A stretch of DNA of 64,000 bases from CAYLPJ01 sp964385465 (GCA_964385465.1 CAYLPJ010000014.1:44290-108289), one strand, 5' to 3'. Positions 1 through 10,400 are shown, counted from the first letter of the stretch. Notes: generated by a model not told the origin, from the letters alone. Made by a program: numbers and translations.

Positions 1-1
1 C

Positions 2-1120
2 GACGACCACCCGCTGGCGAAACGCTACGCGGAGTGGGTTGCCAAACGCCGCGCCGAGTTCGACCCGAGGGCACGCGCCCTCGAGAAGTGGCAGCGCCAG
101 GTCGCGCGAGCGAAGTCGAAAGGCAAGCCCGAGGCGCAGTGGCCCAAGAAGCCGGCCGACGCCGAGAACCTCGTTTCATGGGACATTCCGGGCATGAGCC
201 CGAGCGACGCCGCGAGCTGCTACAACGGCATGTTCGGCGTGTTCAAGGGGTACAACATCAAGGGCGTGATCTTCCACCAGGGCTTCAACAACGCGCTCTT
301 CAGCAACAGTCGCCCCAAGCTATATCGCGTACTCACGAAACTGATGGTCGAAGGGTGGCGTGAGGATTTCAAGGATCCGAACCTGCCGGTCGGCGTGATC
401 GGTTTCTGCGCCGGGGGCAAGACGCAGAACGAGTGCAATTTCGAGGAGGAGTCCTACGCCGCAGGACCGTTCATCCGCGAAGCACAGCGGCTCGGCCTCG
501 CCGACGTCGGGGATCCCGAGAACACCGCCTTCATCCCGGCCTACGATGTCCAGGTTCCCGGCCTGCATCCGCACAAGAAACGCGAGCACGGGCTGCGCGC
601 CGCTCGTTGGGCGCTCAAATCGATCTACGACATGAAGATGTTCTGGGAGACCGCGTCGCTGGTCTCGGCGAAGCCGCGGGGCGATGAGATGATCCTTACG
701 TTCGACAAGAGGGTGACACCAGACGACAAGAACAGCATTCTCCGCGGCTTCTCGGTCGCCGGAGCGGATGGCAAGTATTACATGGCGCATGCCCGCCACC
801 AGGCCGAGGGGTCCTATTGGAAAAGGACCAAGATCATCCACGTCTGGTGTCCGCTGGTGAAGAAGCCCGTCGCCGTCCGCTACGGATGGGCGACCAGCCC
901 GATGGGCAATCTCAAGGTGAACGGCCACCCGGATTGTCCATTCCCGAGTTTCCGAACCGATGCCTGGGACTTGCCAGTGACGGAGGGCTTCGAGGGCAAG
1001 GCTGTACCCAACTATCGGAAGTTGAGGACCGAAGCGGCCGAGCGCTGCGAGCACCGCCGCACGGAGGTGGCCAAACGCGCGGTCGAGATTCTGCAGCGGG
1101 TCAGGACGCTTGGGTCGTAA
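2..1120 (+). CDS. Sialate O-acetylesterase-like (SGNH-fold) protein, 5'-truncated by the window edge
   Basis: The frame is open from base 2 to the TAA at 1118-1120, so 372 C-terminal residues are visible and the N-terminus with the nucleophile serine block lies outside. A block like the SGNH esterase block III is seen near residue 88 (VIFHQGFNNA); the usual acidic residue after QG is replaced by Phe. Near residue 187, LHPHKKREHGLR resembles the Asp-x-x-His catalytic block that ends these enzymes. About 130 residues of beta-rich C-terminal sequence follow. Known members remove O-acetyl groups from sialic acids or other glycans, usually after export. The export signal cannot be checked here. 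The family call is fairly firm; the substrate is inferred. Confidence 0.75.
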   Translation, partial: DDHPLAKRYAEWVAKRRAEFDPRARALEKWQRQVARAKSKGKPEAQWPKKPADAENLVSWDIPGMSPSDAASCYNGMFGVFKGYNIKGVIFHQGFNNALFSNSRPKLYRVLTKLMVEGWREDFKDPNLPVGVIGFCAGGKTQNECNFEEESYAAGPFIREAQRLGLADVGDPENTAFIPAYDVQVPGLHPHKKREHGLRAARWALKSIYDMKMFWETASLVSAKPRGDEMILTFDKRVTPDDKNSILRGFSVAGADGKYYMAHARHQAEGSYWKRTKIIHVWCPLVKKPVAVRYGWATSPMGNLKVNGHPDCPFPSFRTDAWDLPVTEGFEGKAVPNYRKLRTEAAERCEHRRTEVAKRAVEILQRVRTLGS

Positions 1121-1861
1121 TCGGGGGGAAACACGGGGACACACAGCTCACTCCGATGCCATCGCGGTCAGGCGGGGCCTTTCTGGCGCGAGGTTCGCGT
1201 TCGTTGGTTGCCCCGGTGTGTCGCATGGTTACGGTCCATTCGGCGCGGCCCCCGGCCCGATGCGTCCCACGGCCGAAAGCTATCACCCCGCCGACAGGCA
1301 ATCAACACCTGATCGGCGTGACTCGCGGCGTTTCCCGTGGGTCCAAGGCCGCGGGAACGGATGATGAACCCGGCGAGTCCTCGCCCTGTGAACGCAACGA
1401 TGAACGCGAGCGGTCGAGTAGAGAGCAGGTGGCGAAAGGCTCCGGTCCCGGGAACCGACGCGAGGACTCGAAGATCCATCCTCGGGCTTCTGCGAACGAG
1501 CCGCTCGCGGAGGGGTTGGCGCTTTCGTGTGCCTGATGCGGGGCCACGCCCACCCGCGCTTCGGTGGCCGCATTGCCGGGAACGCGGCCAAGTCATGGAT
1601 ACGCTGCAAATCGCAGACTCCGTGGAAATCATACATCCCGCAAACTACATCTACCTGTCCCGGCTACCCCCGTTGTGCCACCGCCCCCTCGGCCGGACAG
1701 CGGCAAAAAGCTCACTAAGTGGTTTATTAACAATCGCTTATGTTGACAGCCGTCGCCGTGTGCCCACTGTCCCAAGGGGTGGACAGAACTGACACACGGG
1801 GCCCGGGGCGTCCGCGCTGCGCCGGGGTCGCCAGTCGGCCGGGGGGCGAGCCGCAAGGCCC
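1121..1861. other. Long spacer with no recognisable gene
   Basis: About 740 bp separate the esterase stop from the stop of the convergent flippase gene. Several frames stay open, as expected in GC-rich DNA, but none has a ribosome-binding site or a recognisable protein pattern. The stretch from about 1610 to 1760 is clearly richer in A and T than its surroundings. The right end carries copy A of the 43-bp palindromic repeat. No tRNA or other known RNA was recognised. Confidence 0.6.
1760..1802 (+). repeat. Dispersed 43-bp palindromic element, copy A
   Basis: TGCCCAC, an 11-nt spacer and GTGGACA form a 7-11-7 imperfect palindrome. It is followed by GAAC, one variable base and GACACACGGGGC. 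Copies at 49386-49428 (+) and 61997-62039 (-) have the same spacing and nearly the same arms and tail. An AT-rich stretch lies just upstream, as in copies B and C. All three copies are intergenic. Confidence 0.8.
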
Positions 1862-3151
1862 CTACCAGCCGGCCCCGACGGCTTCCGTGCGGATGTGACG
1901 GCGGGCAAACGCGGCGGAGATCAGCCCCTCGGCCAGGAAGCCCACCTGAAGGGCCAGCCCCGCCGTGATGTGGTCCAGCCAGCCCATCGCCTCGCACACG
2001 GCCGAGACCGCCGCGATGCTGCCCAGCCTGGCGACGCTCCCGGCCGCCATCCCGGCCGTCCGTCGGCGCGTAAGCAATTGCCCGTGGTAGTAGTTTCGGA
2101 AGGTGATCAGCAGCGGCCAGACCGCCAGGGTCATGAAGACCTTCCGGGTGGGGTCGAGCGTCTCGGGGGGCACCTTGATCAGGTCGCGGAAGATCACCGT
2201 GCCCAGCGGCGTGAAGGCCGTCAGCGCCAGGGCCGCCCAGACCCCGAGCATCACCCGGACCATGAACCGCTTGACGCCCTCGGGGTCCTTGCGCCCGAAG
2301 GTCACGAACAGGTGGCGGAACTGGTTCAGCGGGCTGTGGAAGAGCATCACGAAGTCGAACGCCACCCGCAGGGCCGCTACCGTCACCGCCGCGCCGTCCG
2401 TGCGGTTGACGAACGCGTAGATCACCGGGCGGCTCAGCGCGAACATCACGCTGGTCATCGCCACCGGCCAGAAGAACGCCGTCACGGCGCGGGTCGTCAG
2501 CGCCCCGTCGGCCTCGGCGGGGCCGTCGGCCGGGAAGACGTGGGCGGCGCGGTAGAACGCCAGCGCGACGGCCAGGTGCAGCCCGCAGGCGAGCAGGCGG
2601 GCGGCGGCGAGTGTGAGCACGGCCGGCTGCCCGATCGCCAGGCCGCCCAGCAGGACGGCGATCAGCACGGCGAGGTGGACCATGTTCAGCAGCGTGACCG
2701 TCTTGGTTCGGTGGGCCTGGATGAGCAGGCCCACGTAGTACTGCCGCAAGGCGTTGATGGCGATCAACGGCAGCAGCAGGCGGAGGAACCGGGTGATCAC
2801 CCGCGCGGTGGGCAGGTCGGTCTGGAACAGCCGTCCCACGATTCCCGGGCCCTGCGGCGCGAAGCTCAACGCCGCCACCAGCGCCGTCAGACCCGCCGCC
2901 ACCGCGAGGGTGAACCGCAGGCAGACCCGATGCGACTGGCGTCCCCGGGCCAGCACGTTGGCCATCTGCGGAACGAAAATCAGGATCGCGTTGAACAACC
3001 CGAACAGGCTGCCCGCCACCGCGAACGTCGCCAACTCGCGGACGGCGTCGGGGTACTTGGCCAGAACGAGGTTCTCGAACTGGCGGCCGAGCATCATCAG
3101 GATGCCCATCAGCGCCAGCGGCCAGAAGAACTTCCAGTACTTGCTCTGCAC
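1862..3151 (-). CDS. MATE/MurJ-like polytopic membrane flippase or exporter
   Basis: A 429-residue protein built almost entirely of hydrophobic helices (about 12) separated by short Arg-rich loops, matching the size of the MOP exporter superfamily (MATE, Wzx, MviN/MurJ). I placed the start at the GTG at 3149-3151 (product VQSKYWKFFWPLALMG), because the reverse-strand sequence GGAAGGGAG lies 9 nt upstream; the frame stays open further but that extension is Arg/Gly-rich shadow sequence. Members flip lipid-linked or amphipathic substrates across the inner membrane. The neighbours do not define a substrate. The gene is divergent from the secreted protein gene at 3355. Confidence 0.7.
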   Translation of the reverse strand: MQSKYWKFFWPLALMGILMMLGRQFENLVLAKYPDAVRELATFAVAGSLFGLFNAILIFVPQMANVLARGRQSHRVCLRFTLAVAAGLTALVAALSFAPQGPGIVGRLFQTDLPTARVITRFLRLLLPLIAINALRQYYVGLLIQAHRTKTVTLLNMVHLAVLIAVLLGGLAIGQPAVLTLAAARLLACGLHLAVALAFYRAAHVFPADGPAEADGALTTRAVTAFFWPVAMTSVMFALSRPVIYAFVNRTDGAAVTVAALRVAFDFVMLFHSPLNQFRHLFVTFGRKDPEGVKRFMVRVMLGVWAALALTAFTPLGTVIFRDLIKVPPETLDPTRKVFMTLAVWPLLITFRNYYHGQLLTRRRTAGMAAGSVARLGSIAAVSAVCEAMGWLDHITAGLALQVGFLAEGLISAAFARRHIRTEAVGAGW

Positions 3152-3288
3152 GTGCAGCGGCTCCCTTCCGCGGCCCCACCATAGCGAATCCCGGATTCGG
3201 GGGCCAGCCGCGGCCCCGCGGCGACCGGTCCGCGAGCCTGTCTGACACCTGCCCCGCGGACGCCGCTGCGTCCGCCCGCACGCCACCA

Positions 3289-3317
3289 TGGACCCGCCGG
3301 AGCGTTCAAGGTATGCT
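3289..3317 (+). promoter_or_regulatory. Predicted promoter for the secreted protein at 3355
   Basis: TGGACC at 3289-3294, a 17-nt spacer and TATGCT at 3312-3317, about 38 nt before the ATG. The layout matches the other -35/-10 pairs in this window. Confidence 0.5.
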
Positions 3318-3354
3318 TGCGGACCGAAACGAACCCCCGACAAAGGAGCCTGCC

Positions 3355-4152
3355 ATGCGCCGCCTGACTTGCCTCGCCGTCGTCCTGACCGCCGCCTCCG
3401 CCGCACTCGCCGCCGAACAGTGCGACAAGGCCCCCGCCCCGGCCGCGCCGGTCCCCGAGGGCTACAAGCTCGTCTACAACCAGACCTTCGACAAAGCCGA
3501 GGCGCTGAAGGACTTCGAGTTCACCAGCCCGAGCAAGTGGCGGTGGGTCGAGCGGAAGGGCGCCGACGGCAAGAAGACCGGGGCGATGGAGTCCCTCGGG
3601 CGGGGCAAGTACCGCACCAAGGTCCGCTCGCCCTACGTCATCGGCCTGGTCAGCGGCAGGAAGTTCGGCAGCTTCGTCCTCGAGGCCGACCTGCTCCAGA
3701 CCGGCAAGGAGTACGGGCACCGGGACATGTGCTTGTTCTTCAACTTCACCACGCCGAGCAAGTTCTACTACGTCCACATGGCCACCAAGGCCGACCCGCA
3801 CGCCCACAACATCTTCCTGGTCAACGACAAGCCCCGCACGGCCATCGCGACCAAGACGACCAAGGGCATCGACTGGGGCAAGGACAAGTGGCACCACGTG
3901 CGGCTGGAGCGGAACGTCGAGACCGGCGAGATCCGCGTGTTCTACGACGACATGAAGACGCCGATCATGGTCGCCAAGGACAAGCACTTCGAGCTCGGCC
4001 AGCTCGGCTTCGGCTCGTTCGACGACGTCGGCATCGTGGACAACGTCCGCATCTGGGCCCCCAAGGTCGAGATGACCAAGAAGCAGCACTTCTGGAAGCC
4101 CGGCCAGACGCCCGACTACGCCAGGAAGAAATCGAAGAAGGGCAAGAAGTAG
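3355..4152 (+). CDS. Secreted LamG/DUF1080-like beta-sandwich protein
   Basis: A 265-residue protein with a signal peptide (MRRLTCLAVVLTAASAALA, cleavage near residue 20). The start at 3355 follows AAAGGAG with 6 nt spacing; an upstream in-frame ATG at 3313 overlaps the predicted -10 and is less likely. The body has strand-rich concanavalin-like patterns (KFGSFVLEADLLQ, KWHHVRLERN, LGQLGFGSFDD, DNVRIWAPK), the hallmark of jelly-roll domains in planctomycete exported proteins, some of which bind or cleave carbohydrates. No catalytic residues can be assigned. The C-terminus is a basic lysine tail. The stop codon is followed at once by a 20-base C tract. Function beyond glycan binding is unknown. 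Confidence 0.7.
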   Translation: MRRLTCLAVVLTAASAALAAEQCDKAPAPAAPVPEGYKLVYNQTFDKAEALKDFEFTSPSKWRWVERKGADGKKTGAMESLGRGKYRTKVRSPYVIGLVSGRKFGSFVLEADLLQTGKEYGHRDMCLFFNFTTPSKFYYVHMATKADPHAHNIFLVNDKPRTAIATKTTKGIDWGKDKWHHVRLERNVETGEIRVFYDDMKTPIMVAKDKHFELGQLGFGSFDDVGIVDNVRIWAPKVEMTKKQHFWKPGQTPDYARKKSKKGKK

Positions 4153-4172
4153 CCCCCCCCCCCCCCCCCCCC
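4153..4172 (+). repeat. Homopolymer tract of 20 C
   Basis: Twenty consecutive C residues begin at the base after the TAG stop (4150-4152) of the preceding gene. It is the longest single-base run in the window. It may be a slippage-prone tract or an assembly artefact; being outside the reading frame it would not change the protein. Confidence 0.95.
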
Positions 4173-4240
4173 GGGAGCCCGGGTAGGATCCCGCCCGGCG
4201 GCGAATCCCCGGCAAGGCCCCGGCGGACCCGCGGGAACCG

Positions 4241-5758
4241 TCACTTTCCCGCCGGGCCGATCGCGTAGAGCGTTCGCATCGTGGTGATGTACAGCACCCC
4301 GTCGGCCGGGGTCGGCGGGGCGCTGAGGCCGCTGTCGAGCTTCACCGACGCCAGCAGTTCCTTCTCCGCCCCAGCGCGGAAGATGTAGAACGCCCCCCGG
4401 CGGGTGCCCACGTACACCTTCCCGTCGGCGACCATCGTCGAGCCCCAGATCGGGCCGCGGCACCTGTGGGACCACTTCGCCACCCCTGTGCCCGCGTCCA
4501 GGCAGCGGACCACGCCGCCGCAGTCGGCGATGTACGCCAGCCCGTCGGCCAGCGAGGGCGTCGCGCAGCAATGGCGGTCCAGCTCGACCGACCAGACCAG
4601 CCGCTCGCCGGTCACGTCCCCCGCCCCGCCGGCGTCGATGCACTTCAGCCAGCACCGCCGCTTGCCCCACCACATGTCCCCCCCGGCCGCGACGTACACA
4701 CGCCCGCCGTGGAAGACCGGCATGCCCATGATGGTGCTGGGGCTCTCCTTGCGGTTGCCCATGTACCGGTGGATGTCCTCCTTGGGGGCGTTGGGGTCGC
4801 AGTCGAATAACCAGACCGTCTCCAGGCGCGCCGGCTCGGGCCCGTCCGGCGGGTCGGCCGGGTCGAGCGCGGCGAAGCCGTAGAGCACGCCGTCGCCGCC
4901 GCCGAAGAAGATCAGCCGCCGCCCGTTGACGGTCCCCAGCGACGGCGAGGACCACGTGCAGTGGAGGGTCTGCGGGCCGATTCGCTCGGCGTCGCGGGCG
5001 AGCAGCCGCCCGGTCCGCTTGTCCAGGACGATCAGGCTCGGCGCGCCCGGGCGGCGGATCTTCCGGTGCGTGTTGTCCACGCCGTTGGAGGTGTTCAGGT
5101 ACAGGTACGGCCCGTCCAGCAGGATCGACGCGTGGGCCGAGTCGTGCGGGTACGTGCCGGCCTCGGCGTGCGTGTCGAACCGCCAGATCACGTCGGCGTC
5201 GCGGTCGGTCACGGGCATCGGCGGCGCGTCCGGCGGGGCCATGAGCCGCCCCTCGTCGCGGAACGGTCCGTCGTTGCCGTTGGCCTGCCCGGCCAGGTCG
5301 AGGCAGACGACGGCACCGCGGTTGGTCACGACGTACGCGCGGTCGCCCTCGACGGTCGGCGGCGAGCACAGCCCCGCCCGCGGCCAGTCCTTGTAGCGGT
5401 CGCCGGGGATCTTGGGCACGACGAGTTGCCAGAGCATCCGCCCGTCTGCGGCGTCGAGGCAGAGCAGCACGCCCCGGTCGCCGCGATGGCGGCGGTCGCG
5501 GGGGTTGTCATTGTTGGTGCCCACCAGCACGCGCCCGCCCGCGACGGTCGGCGCCGAGTAGCTCTGCGTGCCCAGCGGCGCCGTCCAGCGGACATTTCGC
5601 CCCGTCGCCGGGTCGAAGTCCGCCACGAGACCGGTCTCCCCCGACACCATGTTCCGGCTGTACCGTTGCCCCCACTGCGCATGCTCCCCACCCGCCGCCG
5701 CACCGCCCAGACACACCACCGCCCCCACCCAGGCCGCAAAACCGGCTCGAATATCCAT
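4241..5758 (-). CDS. Secreted PQQ-like beta-propeller protein
   Basis: A 505-residue protein with an N-terminal signal peptide (residues 1 to about 23) and repeated propeller blades: APTVAGGRVLVGTNN, VLLCLDAADGRMLWQ, SPPTVEGDRAYVVTNRG, CLDAGTGVAKWSH, GSTMVADGKVYVGTRRG. The repeating LDA-x-x-G-x-x-LW pattern is typical of PQQ/BamB-type eight-bladed propellers. No cofactor-binding disulfide or dehydrogenase residues were recognised, so an enzymatic quinoprotein is not supported. Many planctomycetes carry paralogues whose role is unknown, possibly protein or glycan binding outside the cytoplasm. It is divergent from the glycosidase-like gene at 5883, and two further propeller proteins occur in this window. 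Confidence 0.8.
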   Translation of the reverse strand: MDIRAGFAAWVGAVVCLGGAAAGGEHAQWGQRYSRNMVSGETGLVADFDPATGRNVRWTAPLGTQSYSAPTVAGGRVLVGTNNDNPRDRRHRGDRGVLLCLDAADGRMLWQLVVPKIPGDRYKDWPRAGLCSPPTVEGDRAYVVTNRGAVVCLDLAGQANGNDGPFRDEGRLMAPPDAPPMPVTDRDADVIWRFDTHAEAGTYPHDSAHASILLDGPYLYLNTSNGVDNTHRKIRRPGAPSLIVLDKRTGRLLARDAERIGPQTLHCTWSSPSLGTVNGRRLIFFGGGDGVLYGFAALDPADPPDGPEPARLETVWLFDCDPNAPKEDIHRYMGNRKESPSTIMGMPVFHGGRVYVAAGGDMWWGKRRCWLKCIDAGGAGDVTGERLVWSVELDRHCCATPSLADGLAYIADCGGVVRCLDAGTGVAKWSHRCRGPIWGSTMVADGKVYVGTRRGAFYIFRAGAEKELLASVKLDSGLSAPPTPADGVLYITTMRTLYAIGPAGK

Positions 5759-5820
5759 ACCGCGTTCCTTTCACTGGTCGCCGCCACGCCATTCTACCCG
5801 CTCCGCCGGCCGCGCGGTGC

Positions 5821-5850
5821 TGGACGCGCACCTCTCGCCCCGGGCACAAT
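5821..5850 (+). promoter_or_regulatory. Predicted promoter for the gene at 5883
   Basis: TGGACG at 5821-5826, an 18-nt spacer and CACAAT at 5845-5850, 32 nt before the ATG. A TAGAAT on the opposite strand (5791-5796) could be the -10 of the divergent propeller gene, but it has no clear -35. Confidence 0.45.
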
Positions 5851-5882
5851 GGACGGGACAAACTGCACGCAAGGAGCCTGCC

Positions 5883-7295
5883 ATGTTGAACGAGACGGTG
5901 GTGCTGTCGGGTCTGGCGATGTTGGCGGCGGGGGCGTGTCTGGCGGCGGCCTCGCGGGAGGCGGCCGGCGGGGAGGCGGACCCGAACCGCATCCGGCCTT
6001 GGTCGACGGATCGGCGGTACTGGCAGTACGAGGGCAAGCCGGTCCTGCTGCTGGGCGCCAGCAAGGACGACAACCTCTTCCAGATCCCCGATCTCGCCGC
6101 CCACCTCGACGCCATGACGGACGCCGGCGCCAACTACATCCGCAACACGATGAGCGACCGCCCGGACCGCGGCTACGAGGTCTACCCCTACCGCCGGCTG
6201 GACGGGGGCAAGTACGACCTGACGCAGTGGAACGACGAGTACTGGCGGCGGTTCGAGACGATGCTCCGCCTGACGGCCGAGCGCGACATCATCGTCCAGA
6301 TCGAGCTTTGGGACCGGTTCGACTACTCGCGGGACAACTGGCCCCCGCACCCGTACAACCCGGCGAACAACGTCAACTACACGCACGAGGAGTCCGGCCT
6401 CGCGGCGAAATACTCCCACCACCCCGGCCGCAACCGCCAGCCGTTCTTCTTCACCACGCCGGCCCAGCGGAACAACAAGGTGCTGCTGGGCTTCCAGCGG
6501 GGGTTCGCCGACAAGGTGCTCCGCTACACGCTCAAGCACAACCACGTGCTGTACTGCATGGACAACGAGACCTCCGCAGAGGAAGCCTGGGCCACCTACT
6601 GGGCCGAGCACGTCCGCGCGCGGGCACGCGAGGCCGGGCGCGACGTGTGCATCACCGAGATGTGGGACAACTGGGACCTGAAATCCGACCACCACCGCCG
6701 CACCCTCGACCACCCCGAGCGGTACGACTTCGCCGACGTCTCGCAGAACAACCAGAAGAAGGGCCAGACGCACTGGGACAACTTCCAGTGGGTGCGACAG
6801 TACGTGGCCGACAAGCCCCGCCCGCTGAACACGGTGAAGACCTACGGCGCCGACGGGGGGAGGCATGGCAACACGCGGGACGGGCTGGAGCGGTGGTGGC
6901 GGCACGTCATCGGCGGGGCCGCGTCGGCGCGGTTTCACCGGCCGGACTCGGGGCTCGGGCTCGGCGACCTCGCCGCCGCATCCGTCCGCGCCGCCCGAAA
7001 GCTCGAGACGCGGATGAAGCTCTGGGAGATCGAGCCGGCCAACCGGCTGCTGCGCGACCGGGCCGAGAACGAGGCCTACCTCGCGGCCAGGCCGGGGGAG
7101 GCCTATGCGCTGTACTTCACCGACGGCGGCGAGGTAGGCCTGGACCTCCGCGAGCACGTCGGGGCCTTCGAGCTGCGTTGGATCGACATCGCCGCCGGCG
7201 ACTGGGCGGGAAAGGCGGAGTTGACCGGCGGGCGCGTGGTCAAACTCGCCGCCCCGAAGAAGGGCCACTGGCTGGCGGCGATCACCCGCCCGTAG
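5883..7295 (+). CDS. Secreted TIM-barrel glycoside hydrolase-like protein
   Basis: A 470-residue protein with a signal peptide (residues 1 to about 24). The start follows AAGGAG with 6 nt spacing, the same leader used by the gene at 3355. The N-terminal part (KPVLLLGASKDDNLFQ, then HLDAMTDAGANYIRNTM) is the usual opening of DUF4038/GH5-like barrels, where a hearth of strands is followed by a helix carrying AGxNxxR. HVLYCMDNETS near residue 220 carries an acidic Asn-Glu pair typical of a catalytic acid/base position, and ITEMWDNWD near residue 260 may hold the second carboxylate. The C-terminal 80 residues look like a small beta domain. The substrate is unknown; the family call is by pattern only. 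Confidence 0.65.
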   Translation: MLNETVVLSGLAMLAAGACLAAASREAAGGEADPNRIRPWSTDRRYWQYEGKPVLLLGASKDDNLFQIPDLAAHLDAMTDAGANYIRNTMSDRPDRGYEVYPYRRLDGGKYDLTQWNDEYWRRFETMLRLTAERDIIVQIELWDRFDYSRDNWPPHPYNPANNVNYTHEESGLAAKYSHHPGRNRQPFFFTTPAQRNNKVLLGFQRGFADKVLRYTLKHNHVLYCMDNETSAEEAWATYWAEHVRARAREAGRDVCITEMWDNWDLKSDHHRRTLDHPERYDFADVSQNNQKKGQTHWDNFQWVRQYVADKPRPLNTVKTYGADGGRHGNTRDGLERWWRHVIGGAASARFHRPDSGLGLGDLAAASVRAARKLETRMKLWEIEPANRLLRDRAENEAYLAARPGEAYALYFTDGGEVGLDLREHVGAFELRWIDIAAGDWAGKAELTGGRVVKLAAPKKGHWLAAITRP

Positions 7296-7398
7296 GGAGT
7301 GGGCGCGTCGGCAGCATCGGTACGTCGGCGGCCGGGGAACGTTCAACAGGGGGCGCAGCCGCCGCTGCCCCGCCGGCGGGGACACCTCCGCCCGGGCC

Positions 7399-7427
7399 TT
7401 GGCAGGCGGGGCGGCGGGCGGTAGGCT
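7399..7427 (+). promoter_or_regulatory. Predicted promoter for the gene at 7475
   Basis: TTGGCA at 7399-7404, a 17-nt spacer and TAGGCT at 7422-7427, 47 nt before the ATG. Confidence 0.6.
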
Positions 7428-7474
7428 GCACGCATCATCTCATACCGAACCGCCCCGAGCGAGAGGAGCACATC

Positions 7475-10400
7475 ATGACCCGCCACCGACGTTTCGCTTT
7501 CACACTCGTACTGTCCGCCGCCGCGGCGGCGTGCGTCCCGGCCGCGACGGCCGAGGGGGCTTCCCCCGCCGACATCCTCGACGCCGCCAAGCTCAAGGGC
7601 GGTCTGATCGCGGTGCTCGGCTGCGAAGACCCGGCCCTGCTGACGGGCCTGCGGGCTTCGGACGCGTACGTCGTCCACGGCCTCGACCGCGACGCGGCGA
7701 AGGTTGCCGCCGCCCGCAAGCACATCGGCGAGGCCGGGGCGTACGGCCCCGTGACGGCCGGGCTGCTCCGCGGCGGGAAGTTGCCGTTCGTCGACGACGT
7801 GGTCAACGCGGTGGTCGTGACCGCCGGGGCGGGCGAGGGCCTGGCCGACGGGGAGATCGCCCGCGTGCTGGCCCCCCGCGGCGTATGCGTGGACCTTCGC
7901 GGCGGCAAGGCGAAGACCGACGCCCGACCGGTACCCGACGCCATCGACGACTGGCCGCAGTACCTCTACGACGCCTCGAACAACGCCGTCTCGACGGACA
8001 GGGCCATCGCCCCGCCGTCGGGCCTGCGGTGGACGGTCGGCCCGCCGTACGCCCGCAGCCACGAGCACTTCGGCAGCGTCAGCGCGATGGTCTCCGCCGC
8101 CGGGCGGGTGTTCTACATCATCGACGAGGGGCCGATCAGCTCCGTCTTCCTGCCGCCGAAATGGGTGCTCGTCGCACGCGACGCCTTCAGCGGCGTGCAG
8201 CTCTGGAAACGCCCGATCCTCAACTGGGAGTCGCCCCTGCGCGGCTTCCGCAGCGGGCCGCCCGAGAACGGCCGACGCATGGTCGCCGACGGCGAGAACC
8301 TGTACGTCACGCTCGGCTACGGCCGGGCCGTCAGCGTGATCGACCCGGCGACCGGCAAGGAGCTCCGCAAGCTGCCCGGGACCGAGCGGGCGCGCGAGAT
8401 GGTGCTCGAGGACGGCACGCTCTATGTCATCACCGACGACATGACCGCCGCCGACCACGACAAGCGCAAGGCGTGGATCAACCGCACCGCCCCGAAGCTC
8501 AACGGCTATCGGTTCCCGGCGGAGAAGCTGGACCAGTACGGCCGGCAGCGCCTCGCGGCGGTGAACGCCTCCTCCGGCGACGTGCTGTGGAGCCTCGGTC
8601 CGTTCGCCGCGGCCGGGGAGGTCCTGCCGGCCACGCTGGCGGTGGATGACGGCCGGGTGTGCTTCCAGACGACCTCGCACGTGGTCTGCCTGAACGCCTC
8701 GAGCGGCGAGCGGCTGTGGCGGGCGGAGCGTCCGGTGGCCACCAGCCGCTTCTCGTGGTCCACGCCGACGCTGGTGGTCCACGACGGCGTGGTGCTCACC
8801 GGCGACCGCGTGGCGAAGGACAACGCCCGCAAGCCGCCGGCGGCGGGCACCGACTGGATCATGGACAACAGCCACCAGTCGAAGAAGCAGGCGGCGGAGC
8901 TGATCGCCCACTCGCTGTCCGACGGCAAGCAGATGTGGCGTGCGGCGTGCTTCGAGAACTACGACACGCAGATGGACATCTTCGTCATCGACGGCGTGGT
9001 GTGGGTCGGCGACCTCCGCGGGCGCGGCGCGCCCGGCTACACCGAGGGGCGCGACCTGAAGACCGGCAAGGTCGTCCGCGAGCTGCCGGACAACAAGAAG
9101 CTGTACAACCTCCGCATGGGCCACCACCGCTGCTACCGCAACCGCGCGACGGTCCGGTACCTGATCCTCGGCCGAGACGGCCTGGAGTTCGTGGACCCCA
9201 AGGCCAAGACCGGCGACGGCAACTGGTGGATTCGCGGGACGTGCCAGTACGGCATCATGCCGGCCAACGGCATGGTGTACGTGCCGCAGCATTCGTGCGC
9301 CTGCCACCCGGACGAGAAGCTCAACGGCTTCAACGTGCTGGCTGCGGACCCGGCGGGGCCGCCGGAGAAGGCCAAGCCCGCCCCGGCGCTGGAGAAGGGC
9401 CCGGCCTACGGCACGGACGCGGGCAAGGCCGACGCCGACGGCGACTGGCCCACCTACCGCCGCGACGCCGCCCGCCGCGGCTACCAGGACCTGCCCGCCC
9501 CACGGGGCACGAAACAGGCGTGGCGGGCCGAGCTGTCGGCGCCGATCACCCCGCCGGTGATCGCCGGCGGGCGCGTCCTCGTCGCCGAGACCGATCTGCA
9601 CACCGTCCGCTGCCTCTCGGCCGAGAACGGCAAGGCGATGTGGGCGTTCGTCGCCGACGGGCGGGTGGACTCCCCGCCGACGGTCCACGGCAAGCTGTGC
9701 GTATTCGGCACGCGGGGCGGCAGCGTGTACTGCCTCCGCGCCGACGACGGCGAGCTCGTCTGGCGATTCCGCGCCGCCCCGGCCGAGCGGAAGATCCTCG
9801 CCTATGAGCAGCTCGAGTCGCCCTGGCCCGTCCATGGGGCCGTGCTGGTGGATGCCTCGCTGTCGGGCGGCAAGCCGGTGGCGTACTTCGCGGCCGGGCG
9901 GTCGTCGCACACCGACGGCGGGATCGTACTGACGGCCGTGGACCTGGCCACAGGCGCCGTCCGCGCCCGCCAGGTGATCTGCACGGGGGACAGCCCTCCG
10001 AAGGGCGCGATGAAGACCATCGCCCTTCCGGACATCCTGTCGGTGCAGCACGGGCTGGTGTGGATGCGGAACGTCGGGCTGGGCCCGAAGCTCGGCGGGG
10101 CGGGCAGGAAGGTTCGCCACCTCTACGCCCCGGGCGGGTTCCTGGACGACACGTGGTGGCATCGGACGTACTGGATGTACGGCACGGCGATGAGGAGCGG
10201 CTACGGCGGCTGGCCCCAGGTGGGCAACATCACGCCCGCCGGGCGGCTGCTCGCGCTGGACGGCGGCGAGTTCATCTACGGCTACGGGCGGATGAAATAC
10301 CGCGCCGGCGCCGGGCACGTCCGCCCCGACGCGGCGAAGGACTACAAGCTCTTCGCCGAGGTCCTCTCCCCGCCGCCGCTGAAACCCGAGGACCGCAAGA

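Noticed and set aside
3313..3354. An earlier ATG at 3313 for the secreted beta-sandwich protein
   Set aside because: It lies inside the predicted -10 (3312-3317), and the signal peptide and Shine-Dalgarno both support 3355.
1997..3406. A longer flippase with an extra 85 N-terminal residues
   Set aside because: The extension (many Arg/Gly) overlaps the divergent gene's leader region and is unlike a membrane protein start; the GTG at 3151 has a good leader.
9291..9312. A c-type haem motif in the propeller fusion (CACH region)
   Set aside because: The sequence is S-C-A-C-H-P, with one residue between the cysteines, not C-x-x-C-H, so no haem attachment site.
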